The translations under genes and the position numbers were made by a program. The notes under the pieces were generated by a model, which did not search any database, was not told where the DNA came from, and worked only from the letters and a program-made list of their open reading frames with translations. A stretch of 9,282 bases of DNA, taken from Trueperaceae bacterium. GTDB lineage: Bacteria > Deinococcota > Deinococci > Deinococcales > Trueperaceae. This document shows positions 1 to 8,253 of the stretch, piece by piece. The stretch spans positions 1 to 9,282 of the forward strand of contig SKWV01000250.1 of assembly GCA_007128755.1 (NCBI GenBank), read 5' to 3'. Numbering within the stretch: the stretch's first letter is position 1; each line of letters begins with the position of its first letter.

Positions 1-600
1 GACGGGCCCGTGGCCGGGTGCGACCAGGAGGGGCTCGAGCGCGCTGGCGCGCGCCAGGCTCTCGAGGTACGCGCTCACGTCGCCCGCCGGGAGGCCGACC
101 CAGACGGAGCCCGCTCCCGCCACCAGGTCGCCGGCGAGGAGGAGGCGCGCGTGCGGGAGCCAGAGCGCGAGGTGCCCCGGGCTGTGCCCGGGCGTGTGCA
201 CCGCCTCCACCACGTCGTCCCCCAGCGTGATCCGGCGGCCCCCCGCGAGCCCCTTCGCCCGCCACGCGCCGCTCAGGACGCCGAGCTCCTGCGGGTGGGC
301 GTACACGGTCGCGTCGGGCCAGAGCTCCCGCAGCGCGGGCACGCCGGCGAGGTGATCGGCGTGCGTATGCGTGAGCACGATGCCCTTGGGGGCGGGACCG
401 GCCGCGTGGACGGCGGCCGTGACCGCGGCGATCGCCTCCGCGGAGTCACCGCCGGGGTCGACTACGAGCGTCACGCCGCCCCGCGAGAGGACGTAGGCGT
501 TGGTGGTGGTGAACGGCGGCAGCGTCCGCGAGGGCACCTCGAGGCGCCACACGCCCGGGATCACCGACTCGGCGGCCGGAGCCTCGTCGGCGGCACGCAC
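1..600 (-). CDS. MBL-fold metallo-hydrolase, LACTB2-like (C-terminus cut off by window edge)
   Basis: Translating the minus strand from a GTG at 600 gives 200 uninterrupted codons to the window edge. The fragment is a metallo-beta-lactamase-fold hydrolase. It carries the metal-binding motif THTHADH (residues 77-83), a second histidine site in TPGHSPGH (136-143), the bridging aspartate in LLAGD (D158) and a last histidine in PGHGPV (H197), so all the usual two-metal ligands are visible. The arrangement, with VWVGLPAGD and a YLESL helix before the last histidine, resembles the LACTB2/glyoxalase II-like branch, whose members usually have a further C-terminal helical part that would lie outside this window. 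The substrate cannot be told; hydrolysis of a thioester, lactone or RNA is known in relatives. The GTG lies 2 bases after the stop of the S41 peptidase gene, so the two are probably co-transcribed and translationally coupled. No clear ribosome binding site is seen; a GTG at codon 13 is a less likely start. Confidence 0.88.
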   Translation of the reverse strand, partial: MRAADEAPAAESVIPGVWRLEVPSRTLPPFTTTNAYVLSRGGVTLVVDPGGDSAEAIAAVTAAVHAAGPAPKGIVLTHTHADHLAGVPALRELWPDATVYAHPQELGVLSGAWRAKGLAGGRRITLGDDVVEAVHTPGHSPGHLALWLPHARLLLAGDLVAGAGSVWVGLPAGDVSAYLESLARASALEPLLVAPGHGPV

Positions 601-602
601 CC

Positions 603-1571
603 TCAGGGTGTCGCGCGGAGCGCCCGAACGGCCTCGCCCAGGGCGGACCCGTCCGCTACCTCGATGTCGGGCACGACGCCGCGGCCGGCCCAGGTGGGGC
701 CGCCGATCGGGGCGAGCACGCCCGTCGCGATCCACGCCTGGGAGCCGTCCCGCAGGCAGAAGGGCATGATCGCCTCGACGTTGCCGGCGGTGGTCGACCC
801 CAGGACGAGCGCGCGCCCCCGGTGCTGGAGCGCGCCGGCCAACCCCTCGCCGGCGCTGTTGACGTCGCCGTCGACGAGCAGGGCCAGCGGTGCGTCGGTG
901 GCGGGCGTCCCCAGCGCCGGGTAGGGGATGGGCAGCGACCACGAGGTGATCGTGCGCCACAAGAAGCCCTGCGTGAACACGCCGGCCACCTGCATCATCG
1001 TGATCAGCCGACCGCCCGGGTTGCCGCGCAGGTCGACGACGAAGGCGCGCGCGCCGCGCCGCGTGAGCGTGTTCACGGCGTCCCGCACGCCCTCGGCCGT
1101 GCCGCCGGAGACGAGGTCGGCGATGCGCAGGTAGCCGATGCCCTCGTCGAGCAACGCGTAGCCGATGGGGCCGCTCCGCTCGAGCGGGTCCGGTACGAGC
1201 ACGTCGTGAGCGGCCGAGCTCGTCGCGCCCAGGCCGAACACCCCGAGGCAGGGGAGGTCGCCGTACAGGCGGCGGATCTCCTCGACGCGCGCCGGTGGCA
1301 CGAACACGCTGTGGTCGTCGCCGATCTCCTCGACCATGTCCTCGAGGACGGCGAAGAACGCGTCGTCGTCGGCCGCGCTCAGGGCGAGCGGACGGTACCG
1401 CTCCCCCACCTCCGCCCAATCGACGGCGAGGCTCGAGAGATCCCAGTAGCGCTCGTCGACGAGACGCCAGACGGTGTCGAAACGCGATTCGAAGGTCGCC
1501 TGCGCCCCGCCGGCGCCCAGCGAGAGGGCGGCCAGCAGCAGGATCAGCCAGCGGGTGAGGCGTGCGCTCAT
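603..1571 (-). CDS. Secreted S41-family peptidase (C-terminal processing/tricorn-like), catalytic lysine replaced
   Basis: A 322-residue protein starting at an ATG that overlaps the upstream kinase stop (ATGA). Residues 1-25 form a signal peptide: two arginines, a hydrophobic core and a likely cleavage site after AQA. The S41 core follows: an N-terminal helical part (27-82), GDDHS (84-88), the strand YLRIADL, VDLRGNPGG (179-187), the nucleophile motif NSAGEG with S239, and the C-terminal hallmark GRGVVPDIEV (296-305). C-terminal processing peptidases use a serine-lysine dyad with the lysine 25 residues after the serine; here that position is N264, in TTAGNVE. No clear PDZ domain is present between 105 and 145, and the protein is shorter than typical CtpA. 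It may use another catalytic set, perhaps H87 with S239 as in tricorn-type enzymes, or be inactive; this is inference. A longer frame reaching to 1685 is rejected because it runs through the kinase gene and loses the signal peptide. It probably acts outside the membrane on misfolded or tail-tagged proteins. Confidence 0.88.
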   Translation of the reverse strand: MSARLTRWLILLLAALSLGAGGAQATFESRFDTVWRLVDERYWDLSSLAVDWAEVGERYRPLALSAADDDAFFAVLEDMVEEIGDDHSVFVPPARVEEIRRLYGDLPCLGVFGLGATSSAAHDVLVPDPLERSGPIGYALLDEGIGYLRIADLVSGGTAEGVRDAVNTLTRRGARAFVVDLRGNPGGRLITMMQVAGVFTQGFLWRTITSWSLPIPYPALGTPATDAPLALLVDGDVNSAGEGLAGALQHRGRALVLGSTTAGNVEAIMPFCLRDGSQAWIATGVLAPIGGPTWAGRGVVPDIEVADGSALGEAVRALRATP

Positions 1572-2512
1572 GCGGCGCCGACGTCCACGTGGGCCGCGTG
1601 CCGCTCCAGCGTCTGCAGGTCGATGACCGCGCGCTGGGCGCCGACGCGAGTGGTGTTGAGCGCTCCGGCCACGTTCCCGCGCCACGCGGCCTCGAGCAGG
1701 TCGTACCCGTCGAGCACGGCGTGCGCGAAGGTCGCGGTGTAGTAGTCGCCCGCCCCCGTGGAGTCGACCACGTCGTCGACCTCCATGGAGTCCACGAGCT
1801 CGGTCAGGTGCGGCGTCACGACGATCGAGCCCATCTCACCGACCTTTACCACGACCTGGTGGATCCCTTGCGCCCGCAACCCGCTCACGGCGTCCGAGAT
1901 CGAGGTCTCGCCCGTCAGGGTGAACAGCTCCTTCTCGTTCATGAGCACGTAGTCGACGCCGCGCAGGAGCGGCATCAGGCGGCCCTGGAGCGCGTTCACG
2001 GCCCCGGAGCCCATGTCGACGAAGGTGGTGGCGCCGGCGTCGGCCGCGTACGCGAGCGCCTGGACGGCGTACTCCCGCTGCGGGCCACCCACGAGGCTGT
2101 AGGCGCTCATCACCAGCGCGTCGCGCTCTCGCACCTGGCGCGGGTCGAGGCGCGCCGAGTCCAGGTACCGGCTGGCACCGACGGCGCTGATCATCGTGCG
2201 CTGCGTATCGGGCGTGATCAGGATCGTCACGCTGCTGGTCTGGTGCTTGTCGTCCGTCTGGATGAGCGACGTGTCGACGCCGGAGGCGCGCACGTTGCGC
2301 AGCGCCAGGTCGGAGAACGGGCCCGTGCCGACGCGGGTGGCGATCTGGACGTCGTGCCCGAGGCGACCGAGCGCGGTCGCGATGGTGCCTCCGGCCCCAC
2401 CGGGCTCCATCAGGGCACGGAACGCCGTGACCTCACCGCCGGCCTCGGGAAGCGCATCCACGAAATACATCTGGTCGACCGTTGCGTCGCCGACCACGAA
2501 GAACTTGGCCAT
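1568..2512 (-). CDS. PfkB-family carbohydrate/nucleoside kinase
   Basis: A 314-residue ribokinase-like kinase that would transfer phosphate from ATP to a sugar or nucleoside in the cytoplasm. Visible marks are an N-terminal strand with GDATVDQ (8-14), the glycine-rich substrate-side motif GGAGGTIATALGRLG (38-52), the metal-site NEKE (192-195), KVGEMGS (223-229) and the second PfkB signature DSTGAGDYY (250-258), with D256 as catalytic base. The first signature normally has an asparagine where T43 stands. Substrate is not predictable; ribokinase, fructokinase or pseudouridine kinase are all possible. The ATG at 2512 is preferred over the TTG one codon earlier because AGGAG lies 6 bases upstream of it, while the TTG would be only 3 bases away. 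It heads a probable three-gene unit: its stop overlaps the S41 peptidase start, and the MBL hydrolase follows. Confidence 0.9.
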   Translation of the reverse strand: MAKFFVVGDATVDQMYFVDALPEAGGEVTAFRALMEPGGAGGTIATALGRLGHDVQIATRVGTGPFSDLALRNVRASGVDTSLIQTDDKHQTSSVTILITPDTQRTMISAVGASRYLDSARLDPRQVRERDALVMSAYSLVGGPQREYAVQALAYAADAGATTFVDMGSGAVNALQGRLMPLLRGVDYVLMNEKELFTLTGETSISDAVSGLRAQGIHQVVVKVGEMGSIVVTPHLTELVDSMEVDDVVDSTGAGDYYTATFAHAVLDGYDLLEAAWRGNVAGALNTTRVGAQRAVIDLQTLERHAAHVDVGAA

Positions 2513-2518
2513 CAACTA

Positions 2519-2523
2519 CTCCT
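2519..2523 (-). promoter_or_regulatory. Ribosome binding site of the PfkB kinase gene
   Basis: On the minus strand AGGAG stands 6 bases before the ATG at 2512. It decides the start in favour of the ATG over the adjacent upstream TTG (2515-2513). Confidence 0.7.
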
Positions 2524-2525
2524 GC

Positions 2526-2538
2526 GGGGTGACACCCC
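2526..2538 (-). repeat. Small inverted repeat in the kinase leader
   Basis: On the plus strand this reads GGGGT-GAC-ACCCC: perfect 5-base arms around a 3-base loop. It sits between the possible -10 box and the ribosome binding site of the kinase gene, ending 2 bases before AGGAG. In the mRNA it could form a short GC hairpin next to the Shine-Dalgarno sequence, or the DNA could be an operator. It is short enough to be chance in DNA of this composition. Confidence 0.3.
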
Positions 2539-2555
2539 TGACTCGCGTACCGCCT

Positions 2556-2561
2556 AGTATA
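2556..2561 (-). promoter_or_regulatory. Possible -10 element for the kinase-S41-MBL unit
   Basis: The minus strand reads TATACT in the 54-base gap between the ksgA stop and the kinase start, an unusually AT-rich patch here and close to the TATAAT consensus. No convincing -35 hexamer is seen 16-18 bases upstream, where the sequence lies in the ksgA end. Transcription would start near 2549, giving a leader of roughly 37 bases that contains the inverted repeat at 2526-2538. Confidence 0.4.
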
Positions 2562-2566
2562 GCCCC

Positions 2567-3463
2567 CTAGATGAGGGCGTCGGTCCGCAATGGCGGGAAA
2601 CGGAGCGCCAACGCACGGAACGTGGCGAGGTCGAGCGCCTCCGCGCGGACCTTCGGCTCGATCCCGAGCTCGGCGAAGGCCGCGTCGACGTCGGCTTCAC
2701 GCACGCCCGCCATGCGCAGGTTCCGCGCCAGCGTCTTGCGTCGGTGACGGAACCCCGCGCGCACCACCGCGAACGTGCGCTCGTCGCTCACGGCGTCGGG
2801 GCGCACGTCGATCCGGACCACGGCCGACGTCACGGCTGGCGGCGGCAGGAAGCAGCCGGGCGGGACGCGCCGGACGATCCGCGCCTCGCCCAAGTGCGCG
2901 ACGAGCAACGACAAGGCGCCGTACGTGCGACTGCCCGGCGGGGCGCAGAGGCGCTCGGCGACCTCACGCTGCAGCAGCACGCCCACGCGCCGGAACCGGC
3001 CGCTCTCGAGGACGCGCACGAGCACGGTCGTGCCGACGTTGTAGGGCAGGTTGGCGGCGAAGACGCTGCCGGGCGGGGCCTGTGCGAAGTCGAAGGTGGT
3101 CGCGTCGGCCTGGCGGACGTCGACGTCGTCCAGCCCGGCAAGCGTCTCGCCCAGCACCCGCACCATGCGCCGATCGAGCTCGACGGTGACGACCCGACGG
3201 GCGACCCGCGCCAGCTCGCGCGTGAGCACGCCGAGCCCGGGGCCGACCTCCCAGACCTCGTCGTGCTCCCCCGCACCAGAGGCTTCGACGACGCTCGCGA
3301 GCACGCGATCGTCGACGAGGAAGTGCTGCCCGAGCGAGCGGTCGGCCGCGAGCCCGTGACGGTGCAGCAGATCGCGGACCACGCGCGGCGAGGTGAGCCG
3401 AGGCGGCGTCGCGCCTGGGGTCGCGCCGTCGACGGGGTCGCCCTCGGGCGAGCCCGCGTTCAC
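2567..3463 (-). CDS. ksgA: 16S rRNA (adenine1518-N6/adenine1519-N6)-dimethyltransferase KsgA/RsmA
   Basis: A 298-residue S-adenosylmethionine-dependent enzyme that dimethylates two adjacent adenines in the 3' terminal helix 45 of 16S rRNA late in small-subunit assembly. Family marks in order: SLGQHFL (43-49), the SAM-binding motif EVGPGLGVLT (72-81), the acidic residue of VTVELD (E95), D120 of the QADA segment, the catalytic NLPY (138-141), QREVAERL (166-173 region), PPPAVTSAV (207-215) and FRHRRKTLARN (238-248) in the C-terminal domain. Length is close to the usual 270-290. The GTG at 3463 is preferred: it overlaps the carD stop as GTGA and leaves a 24-residue Pro/Gly-rich lead before TSPRVVRDLL. 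The frame stays open further upstream but there it is antisense-like, arginine-rich sequence overlapping carD. No clear ribosome binding site, so translation is probably coupled to carD. The stop is TAG. Confidence 0.95.
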   Translation of the reverse strand: MNAGSPEGDPVDGATPGATPPRLTSPRVVRDLLHRHGLAADRSLGQHFLVDDRVLASVVEASGAGEHDEVWEVGPGLGVLTRELARVARRVVTVELDRRMVRVLGETLAGLDDVDVRQADATTFDFAQAPPGSVFAANLPYNVGTTVLVRVLESGRFRRVGVLLQREVAERLCAPPGSRTYGALSLLVAHLGEARIVRRVPPGCFLPPPAVTSAVVRIDVRPDAVSDERTFAVVRAGFRHRRKTLARNLRMAGVREADVDAAFAELGIEPKVRAEALDLATFRALALRFPPLRTDALI

Positions 3464-3972
3464 GATGCCGTGATGCGCTCCGTGACGACGTCCTCGATGC
3501 GCTGCGCGGCCACGTCGAGCGTCGTCCCTTCGACGACGGCGAGCTCGCTGGCGAGCATGATCTTGGCGTTCTCGAGCACTTCGCGTTCCGTGGCGGCGAG
3601 CCCCTTGTCGATGTCGCGGCGTGACAGGACGCCGATGAGCCGGGCGAGCTCGTAGGCGCTCCCGCCGGCGAGGATCTCCTGCTCCGCGCGGTAGCGCGGC
3701 GGCCACTGCGTCGGCAGCGTCAGGTCGCCCTTGACCAGCGCGTCGAGGAGGCGATCGACCTCGTCGGCGCCGATCGTGTGGCGGAGGCCGACCTCCTCGC
3801 CGCGCCGCATCGGGACGAGGACCTCCATGTCACCGCGGACGAAGACGATCTTGAGGTAGTCCTGGGTCTCTCCGAGAACGGCTCGCGTGGTCCGTTCCTG
3901 CACCACACCGGCACCTTGCGACGGGTAGACGACGTGATCTCCGACTTCGAACGTCACTCGGGCCTCCATCAT
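3460..3972 (-). CDS. carD: CarD/CdnL-family RNA polymerase-binding transcription regulator
   Basis: A 170-residue protein (169 if the second of two adjacent ATGs is used). The N-terminal RNA polymerase-interacting Tudor-like domain shows FEVGDHVVYPSQGAGVV (8-24) and MEVLVPMRRGEEVGLR (49-64). The C-terminal helical DNA-binding domain begins near LPTQWPPRYR (86-95); W90 matches the tryptophan that in Mycobacterium and Thermus CarD wedges into the minor groove at the upstream edge of the -10 element. Known CarD proteins bind the beta subunit and stabilise open complexes, notably at rRNA promoters. Length and the full helical tail agree with the roughly 160-residue family, closest to the Thermus type from memory. 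A frame extending upstream to 4668 is spurious: it is arginine-rich and antisense-like to the neighbouring gene. ksgA follows with a 4-base overlap, giving a transcription-ribosome assembly pair. Confidence 0.92.
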   Translation of the reverse strand: MMEARVTFEVGDHVVYPSQGAGVVQERTTRAVLGETQDYLKIVFVRGDMEVLVPMRRGEEVGLRHTIGADEVDRLLDALVKGDLTLPTQWPPRYRAEQEILAGGSAYELARLIGVLSRRDIDKGLAATEREVLENAKIMLASELAVVEGTTLDVAAQRIEDVVTERITAS

Positions 3973-3974
3973 CG

Positions 3975-3983
3975 AGGGTACCA
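3975..3983 (-). promoter_or_regulatory. Possible extended -10 promoter giving a leaderless carD transcript
   Basis: The minus strand reads TGG-TACCCT, that is a TGN extension plus a TANNNT hexamer, then 2 bases and ATGATG. The usual distance from the -10 to the transcription start would place +1 at or very near the second ATG (3969). No Shine-Dalgarno sequence precedes carD and no -35 is evident, which fits leaderless initiation as seen in Deinococcota and Actinobacteria. This is a match to a loose motif, so moderate doubt remains. Confidence 0.4.
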
Positions 3984-3996
3984 CAGCGCTCCCCCG

Positions 3997-4066
3997 CGAC
4001 GAGGCCCAGATGCGCGTCGCCGACACGTTCGCGAGCGCCCCAGACGGACCGCGTCGGGCCTCGGCG
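3997..4066. repeat. Long-range inverted repeat in the 95-base spacer
   Basis: Plus-strand bases 3997-4007 and 4056-4066 are complementary at 10 of 11 positions (core CGAGGCCC against GGGCCTCG), separated by 48 bases. The right arm starts directly after the stop codon of the membrane propeller gene (in its transcription direction) and the left arm lies upstream of the carD promoter candidate. It could fold as a structured end of the uvrB transcript, though no T-run follows, so an intrinsic terminator is not clear. Confidence 0.3.
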
Positions 4067-4067
4067 C

Positions 4068-5626
4068 CTACAGCCCCAGGAAGGCGAGCCAGTCTTGGAA
4101 GGTCACGAACGCGAGCAGCGCCACCGCCACCAGGCTCGTCGCGCATGCGGTGAGCACGAGCGCCTGGAGCGACTCCAGGTCGGCCTTCCGCACGACGCGA
4201 CTGCCGATGGCCACGGCGACGAGCAGCGCCACGGGGGCCGCCCACGGCAGCCCGGTGAGCGCCAGGACCCGGTCGGGGGGCAGCGACGTGGCGATCACCA
4301 GCCCGGCGATCGCCAGCGCGATCACGGCGGCGGCCGTGATCGCGCCGGCGAGCCGCGTGCGCTCGTGCGGGACGCGGCCCACCACGAACGACGCGACGAG
4401 CCAGAAGAGGGGGATGAGCGCCATCGTGATCAGGACCGCGGCCAGGAGCGCGCCCGCGACCTGACCGGCGGCCTCCTCGGCGAGCGACCACGGCGACCAG
4501 CCGAACGTCGCGGCGACGCGGTCCGAGACGGTCCGGACCATCGGCGTGCGGTCGTCGCTGGCGAGCACGGCGTAGCCGCCGCCGGCGCGGCGGCCGACCC
4601 AGACGAGATGCGTCACGCCGTCGGCGTCCTGCGCCGCGACCGCGCGTTCGATCCCGAGCGGCGACCACGCCACGTTGGCGAGCACCCCTTGCTCGAGGGG
4701 TCGCGAGCGAGCAGCGAGCGTGGCGCCTTCGCTCCAGATCACGTGATCGGCGGTCGCCGCGACCGGTCGGCCCGAGCCGAGGGGGACGCCGTCGCCGGTG
4801 GCGGGCGCGGTCGCGACCACCTCACCACGCTCGGTCGGCCACACCACGCGCACCTCGTCGAGCGCGACGGCGACACGGCCCGGTGGCGGCGCGGCCCGGC
4901 CGAGGTCGACCGGCTCCTCGGGTCCGGCCGGGTCGCCCAGCCGGACGTAGCGGGCCGACCACTCCGCGTTGACGCCGAAGTCGGTGGTCTCGGTGAAGCC
5001 TTCGAGGTACGCGAGGTGCAGCGCGCCGGCGTCGTCGTAGGCGACGTCCACGCCGGCGAGCGTGAGCGCGCTCGTCAGGACGATCTCCGGCGCCGCGTCG
5101 GGTCCGTCCGCCCAGCCGATCCGTTCGAGCTGGGCGCCGGCCGGCACCATGCGCGTGACCCACGCCTCGGGGCCGTCGGGACCCACGGCGAGGCGCACGT
5201 CGAGCGCCTGTTGCGCCTCGAACAGGCGGCGCGTCTCGCCGTCCGAGTGCCAGGTGTAGATGTAGCGCCCGGTCGTGAAGTCGCGCTGGTACCAGGCGAA
5301 GACCGCGGGGGCCGAGCCGTCGCGGGAGCCCGCGGCGAACACGTCCCAGTAGGTCTCCCCGCTCGCGAGCTCGGTGACGCGGCGAGCGTCGCCCTGGTGG
5401 GCGAGCGGGAGGCGCAGGATCCGTCCGCGATCGACGTACGTCACGACCGCCACACCGCGGTCGACCGCGAGCGCGACGGCGGGCCGCTGCATGGACGCGA
5501 CCAGCTCGTGCGGCCGGTCGAAGCCGCCGTCGGCGGCGTACGGCTGGGCGGGAGCGAGCGACAGGGCGAGCGCGAGCACGAGGGGGGCGACCCGCGCGAT
5601 CAGGTGGAGCGGCGGAGGGGGCGCCT

Positions 5627-5630
<4 letters not shown>
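4068..5630 (-). CDS. Unrecognised exported beta-propeller-like protein with four C-terminal membrane helices
   Basis: I do not recognise a named family. The 520-residue protein has a signal peptide (K2, R13, hydrophobic 15-26, possible cleavage after APA or PYA around 28-32). A large domain (about 35-385) repeats a pattern of strands such as VALAVDRGVAVVTYVDRG (52-69), VRLAVGPDGPEAWVTR (145-160), VDVAYDDAGALHLAYLEG (194-211) and VTHLVWVGRR (339-348). This looks like five or six beta-propeller blades. The C-terminal part has four hydrophobic stretches, about 390-418, 427-450, 462-478 and 486-512. The topology suggests an extracytoplasmic sensor or binding domain anchored by a membrane bundle; no catalytic motif is seen. 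The TTG at 5630 overlaps the uvrB stop as TTGA, and this start alone gives a proper positively charged signal-peptide head. Upstream sequence in this frame overlaps uvrB and is arginine-rich, so it is rejected. Function is unknown. Confidence 0.8.
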
Positions 5631-7666
<2,036 letters not shown>

Positions 7667-7674
7667 ATCGCTCC

Positions 7675-7680
7675 ATGGTA
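7675..7680 (-). promoter_or_regulatory. Possible -10 element close to the uvrB start
   Basis: The minus strand reads TACCAT, a TANNNT hexamer, 8 bases before the uvrB ATG. Its position is like that of the carD candidate and would give a leaderless or nearly leaderless transcript. GGAG also occurs between it and the ATG, so ordinary initiation from a farther promoter is equally possible. Confidence 0.28.
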
Positions 7681-7730
7681 GCCCCTCGGCGCGTGCCCGC
7701 CCGTGTTCGGACGTGGTGGCCGTGCAGCGA

Positions 7731-7748
7731 CCGCGCCGGCTGGCGCGG
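7731..7748. repeat. Inverted repeat in the divergent uvrB/osmC spacer
   Basis: Perfect 7-base arms CCGCGCC and GGCGCGG around a 4-base centre GGCT. It lies near the middle of the 130-base spacer between the divergent uvrB and osmC starts, about 10 bases upstream of the osmC -10 candidate (TAGCAT, 7758-7763). That is where an operator for one or both genes would sit. It is all G and C at the arms, so chance is a real alternative. Confidence 0.3.
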
Positions 7749-7757
7749 CGCGCGTCG

Positions 7758-7763
7758 TAGCAT
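7758..7763 (+). promoter_or_regulatory. Weak -10 candidate for osmC
   Basis: TAGCAT fits TANNNT and lies 33 bases before the osmC ATG, giving a leader of roughly 27 bases with a good ribosome binding site. No TGN extension and no recognisable -35 (the expected place reads GCCGGC) are present, so the call rests on position and a loose hexamer only. Confidence 0.25.
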
Positions 7764-7781
7764 GTCCTGCATCTCACGCAC

Positions 7782-7790
7782 GGGAGAGGA
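7782..7790 (+). promoter_or_regulatory. Ribosome binding site of osmC
   Basis: GGGAGAGGA is a purine-rich Shine-Dalgarno match ending 6 bases before the ATG at 7797. It is the strongest ribosome binding site in the window and fixes the osmC start. Confidence 0.75.
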
Positions 7791-7796
7791 CTCACC

Positions 7797-8225
7797 ATGG
7801 CGATCCGCACTGCAACCGGCATCTGGCACGGCGACCTGAAGGGCGGCTCCGGGACCGTCGGGGTCGGCAGCGGCCTCTTCGACGACGCCGCCTACACGTT
7901 CGCGTCACGCTTCGAGGAGGCCGGGGGCACCAACCCGGACGAGTTGCTGGGCGCCGCCCTCGCGTCGTGCTTCTCGATGTTCTTCGCCTCGAAGCTCGCC
8001 GGCGCCGGCTTCACGGCGACCAGCGTCCACACCGACGCCAAGGTGCACCTCGGCAAGGACGACGTGGGACCCGCGGTGACGCGCATCGAGCTCGAGTGCC
8101 GTGCCGAGGTCCCCGGGATCGACGCCGAGCAGTTCGCCGAGCTGGCGCAGGCGTCGAAGGAAGGCTGCCCGATCTCCAAGGCGCTGGCTTCCACCCCGAT
8201 CGAACTCGACGCTCGGCAGGTCTAG
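7797..8225 (+). CDS. osmC: OsmC-family peroxiredoxin (hydroperoxide reductase)
   Basis: A 142-residue protein, the normal OsmC length. OsmC is a cytoplasmic dimer that reduces organic and inorganic hydroperoxides with a two-cysteine thiol mechanism. The active-site set is complete: R38 in SRFE, E49 in NPDELLGAA, the peroxidatic C58 in ASCFSM, and the resolving C124 in EGCPISKAL. The N-terminus with GIWHGDLKGGSG and the TNPDEL helix fits the OsmC subfamily better than Ohr. It is the only plus-strand gene, transcribed away from uvrB and towards the ABC exporter. The final 39 bases, coding for STPIELDARQV and the TAG stop, occur again 67 bases further on. No regulator gene lies beside it, so control cannot be inferred beyond the inverted repeat upstream. 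Confidence 0.95.
   Translation: MAIRTATGIWHGDLKGGSGTVGVGSGLFDDAAYTFASRFEEAGGTNPDELLGAALASCFSMFFASKLAGAGFTATSVHTDAKVHLGKDDVGPAVTRIELECRAEVPGIDAEQFAELAQASKEGCPISKALASTPIELDARQV
8187..8225 (+). repeat. Direct repeat copy 1: 3' end of osmC
   Basis: These 39 bases, from GCTTCCACCCC to the TAG stop of osmC, recur exactly at 8254-8292. Counting 6 more bases on the left (GCGCTG here, GCGCTC there) the match is 44 of 45, and the one difference is a synonymous leucine codon change. Confidence 0.95.
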
Positions 8226-8226
8226 G

Positions 8227-8253
8227 GAGCGGGCGCCGCGAGCGCCCGCGCTC
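8227..8253. terminator. GC-rich hairpin between the two repeat copies
   Basis: Directly after the osmC stop, GGGCGC (8231-8236) pairs with GCGCCC (8242-8247) over a CGCGA loop. GAGC (8227-8230) can extend it by pairing with GCTC (8250-8253) past a 2-base bulge. An alternative fold uses GAGCGC-CC-GCGCTC (8240-8253). The position fits a transcription end for osmC, and it also faces the converging ABC gene. No T-run follows on either strand, so it is a terminator candidate by position only. Confidence 0.45.

Noticed and set aside
10..924. Plus-strand open frame of 304 codons at the left edge
   Set aside because: The opposite strand here encodes the MBL hydrolase with all metal ligands and the S41 peptidase end, so this frame is a shadow.
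822..2557. Two long plus-strand open frames (822-1742 and 1562-2557)
   Set aside because: They are antisense to the S41 peptidase and kinase genes, whose motifs are clear, and show only composition-driven sequence.
3973..4668. Upstream extension of the carD frame
   Set aside because: It overlaps the propeller gene in another frame, is arginine-rich, and CarD proteins start at the VGDHVVYP region.
4684..4701. ACCCCT / AGGGGT inverted repeat inside the propeller gene
   Set aside because: Six-base arms inside a coding region of this composition are expected by chance, and no regulatory context is present.
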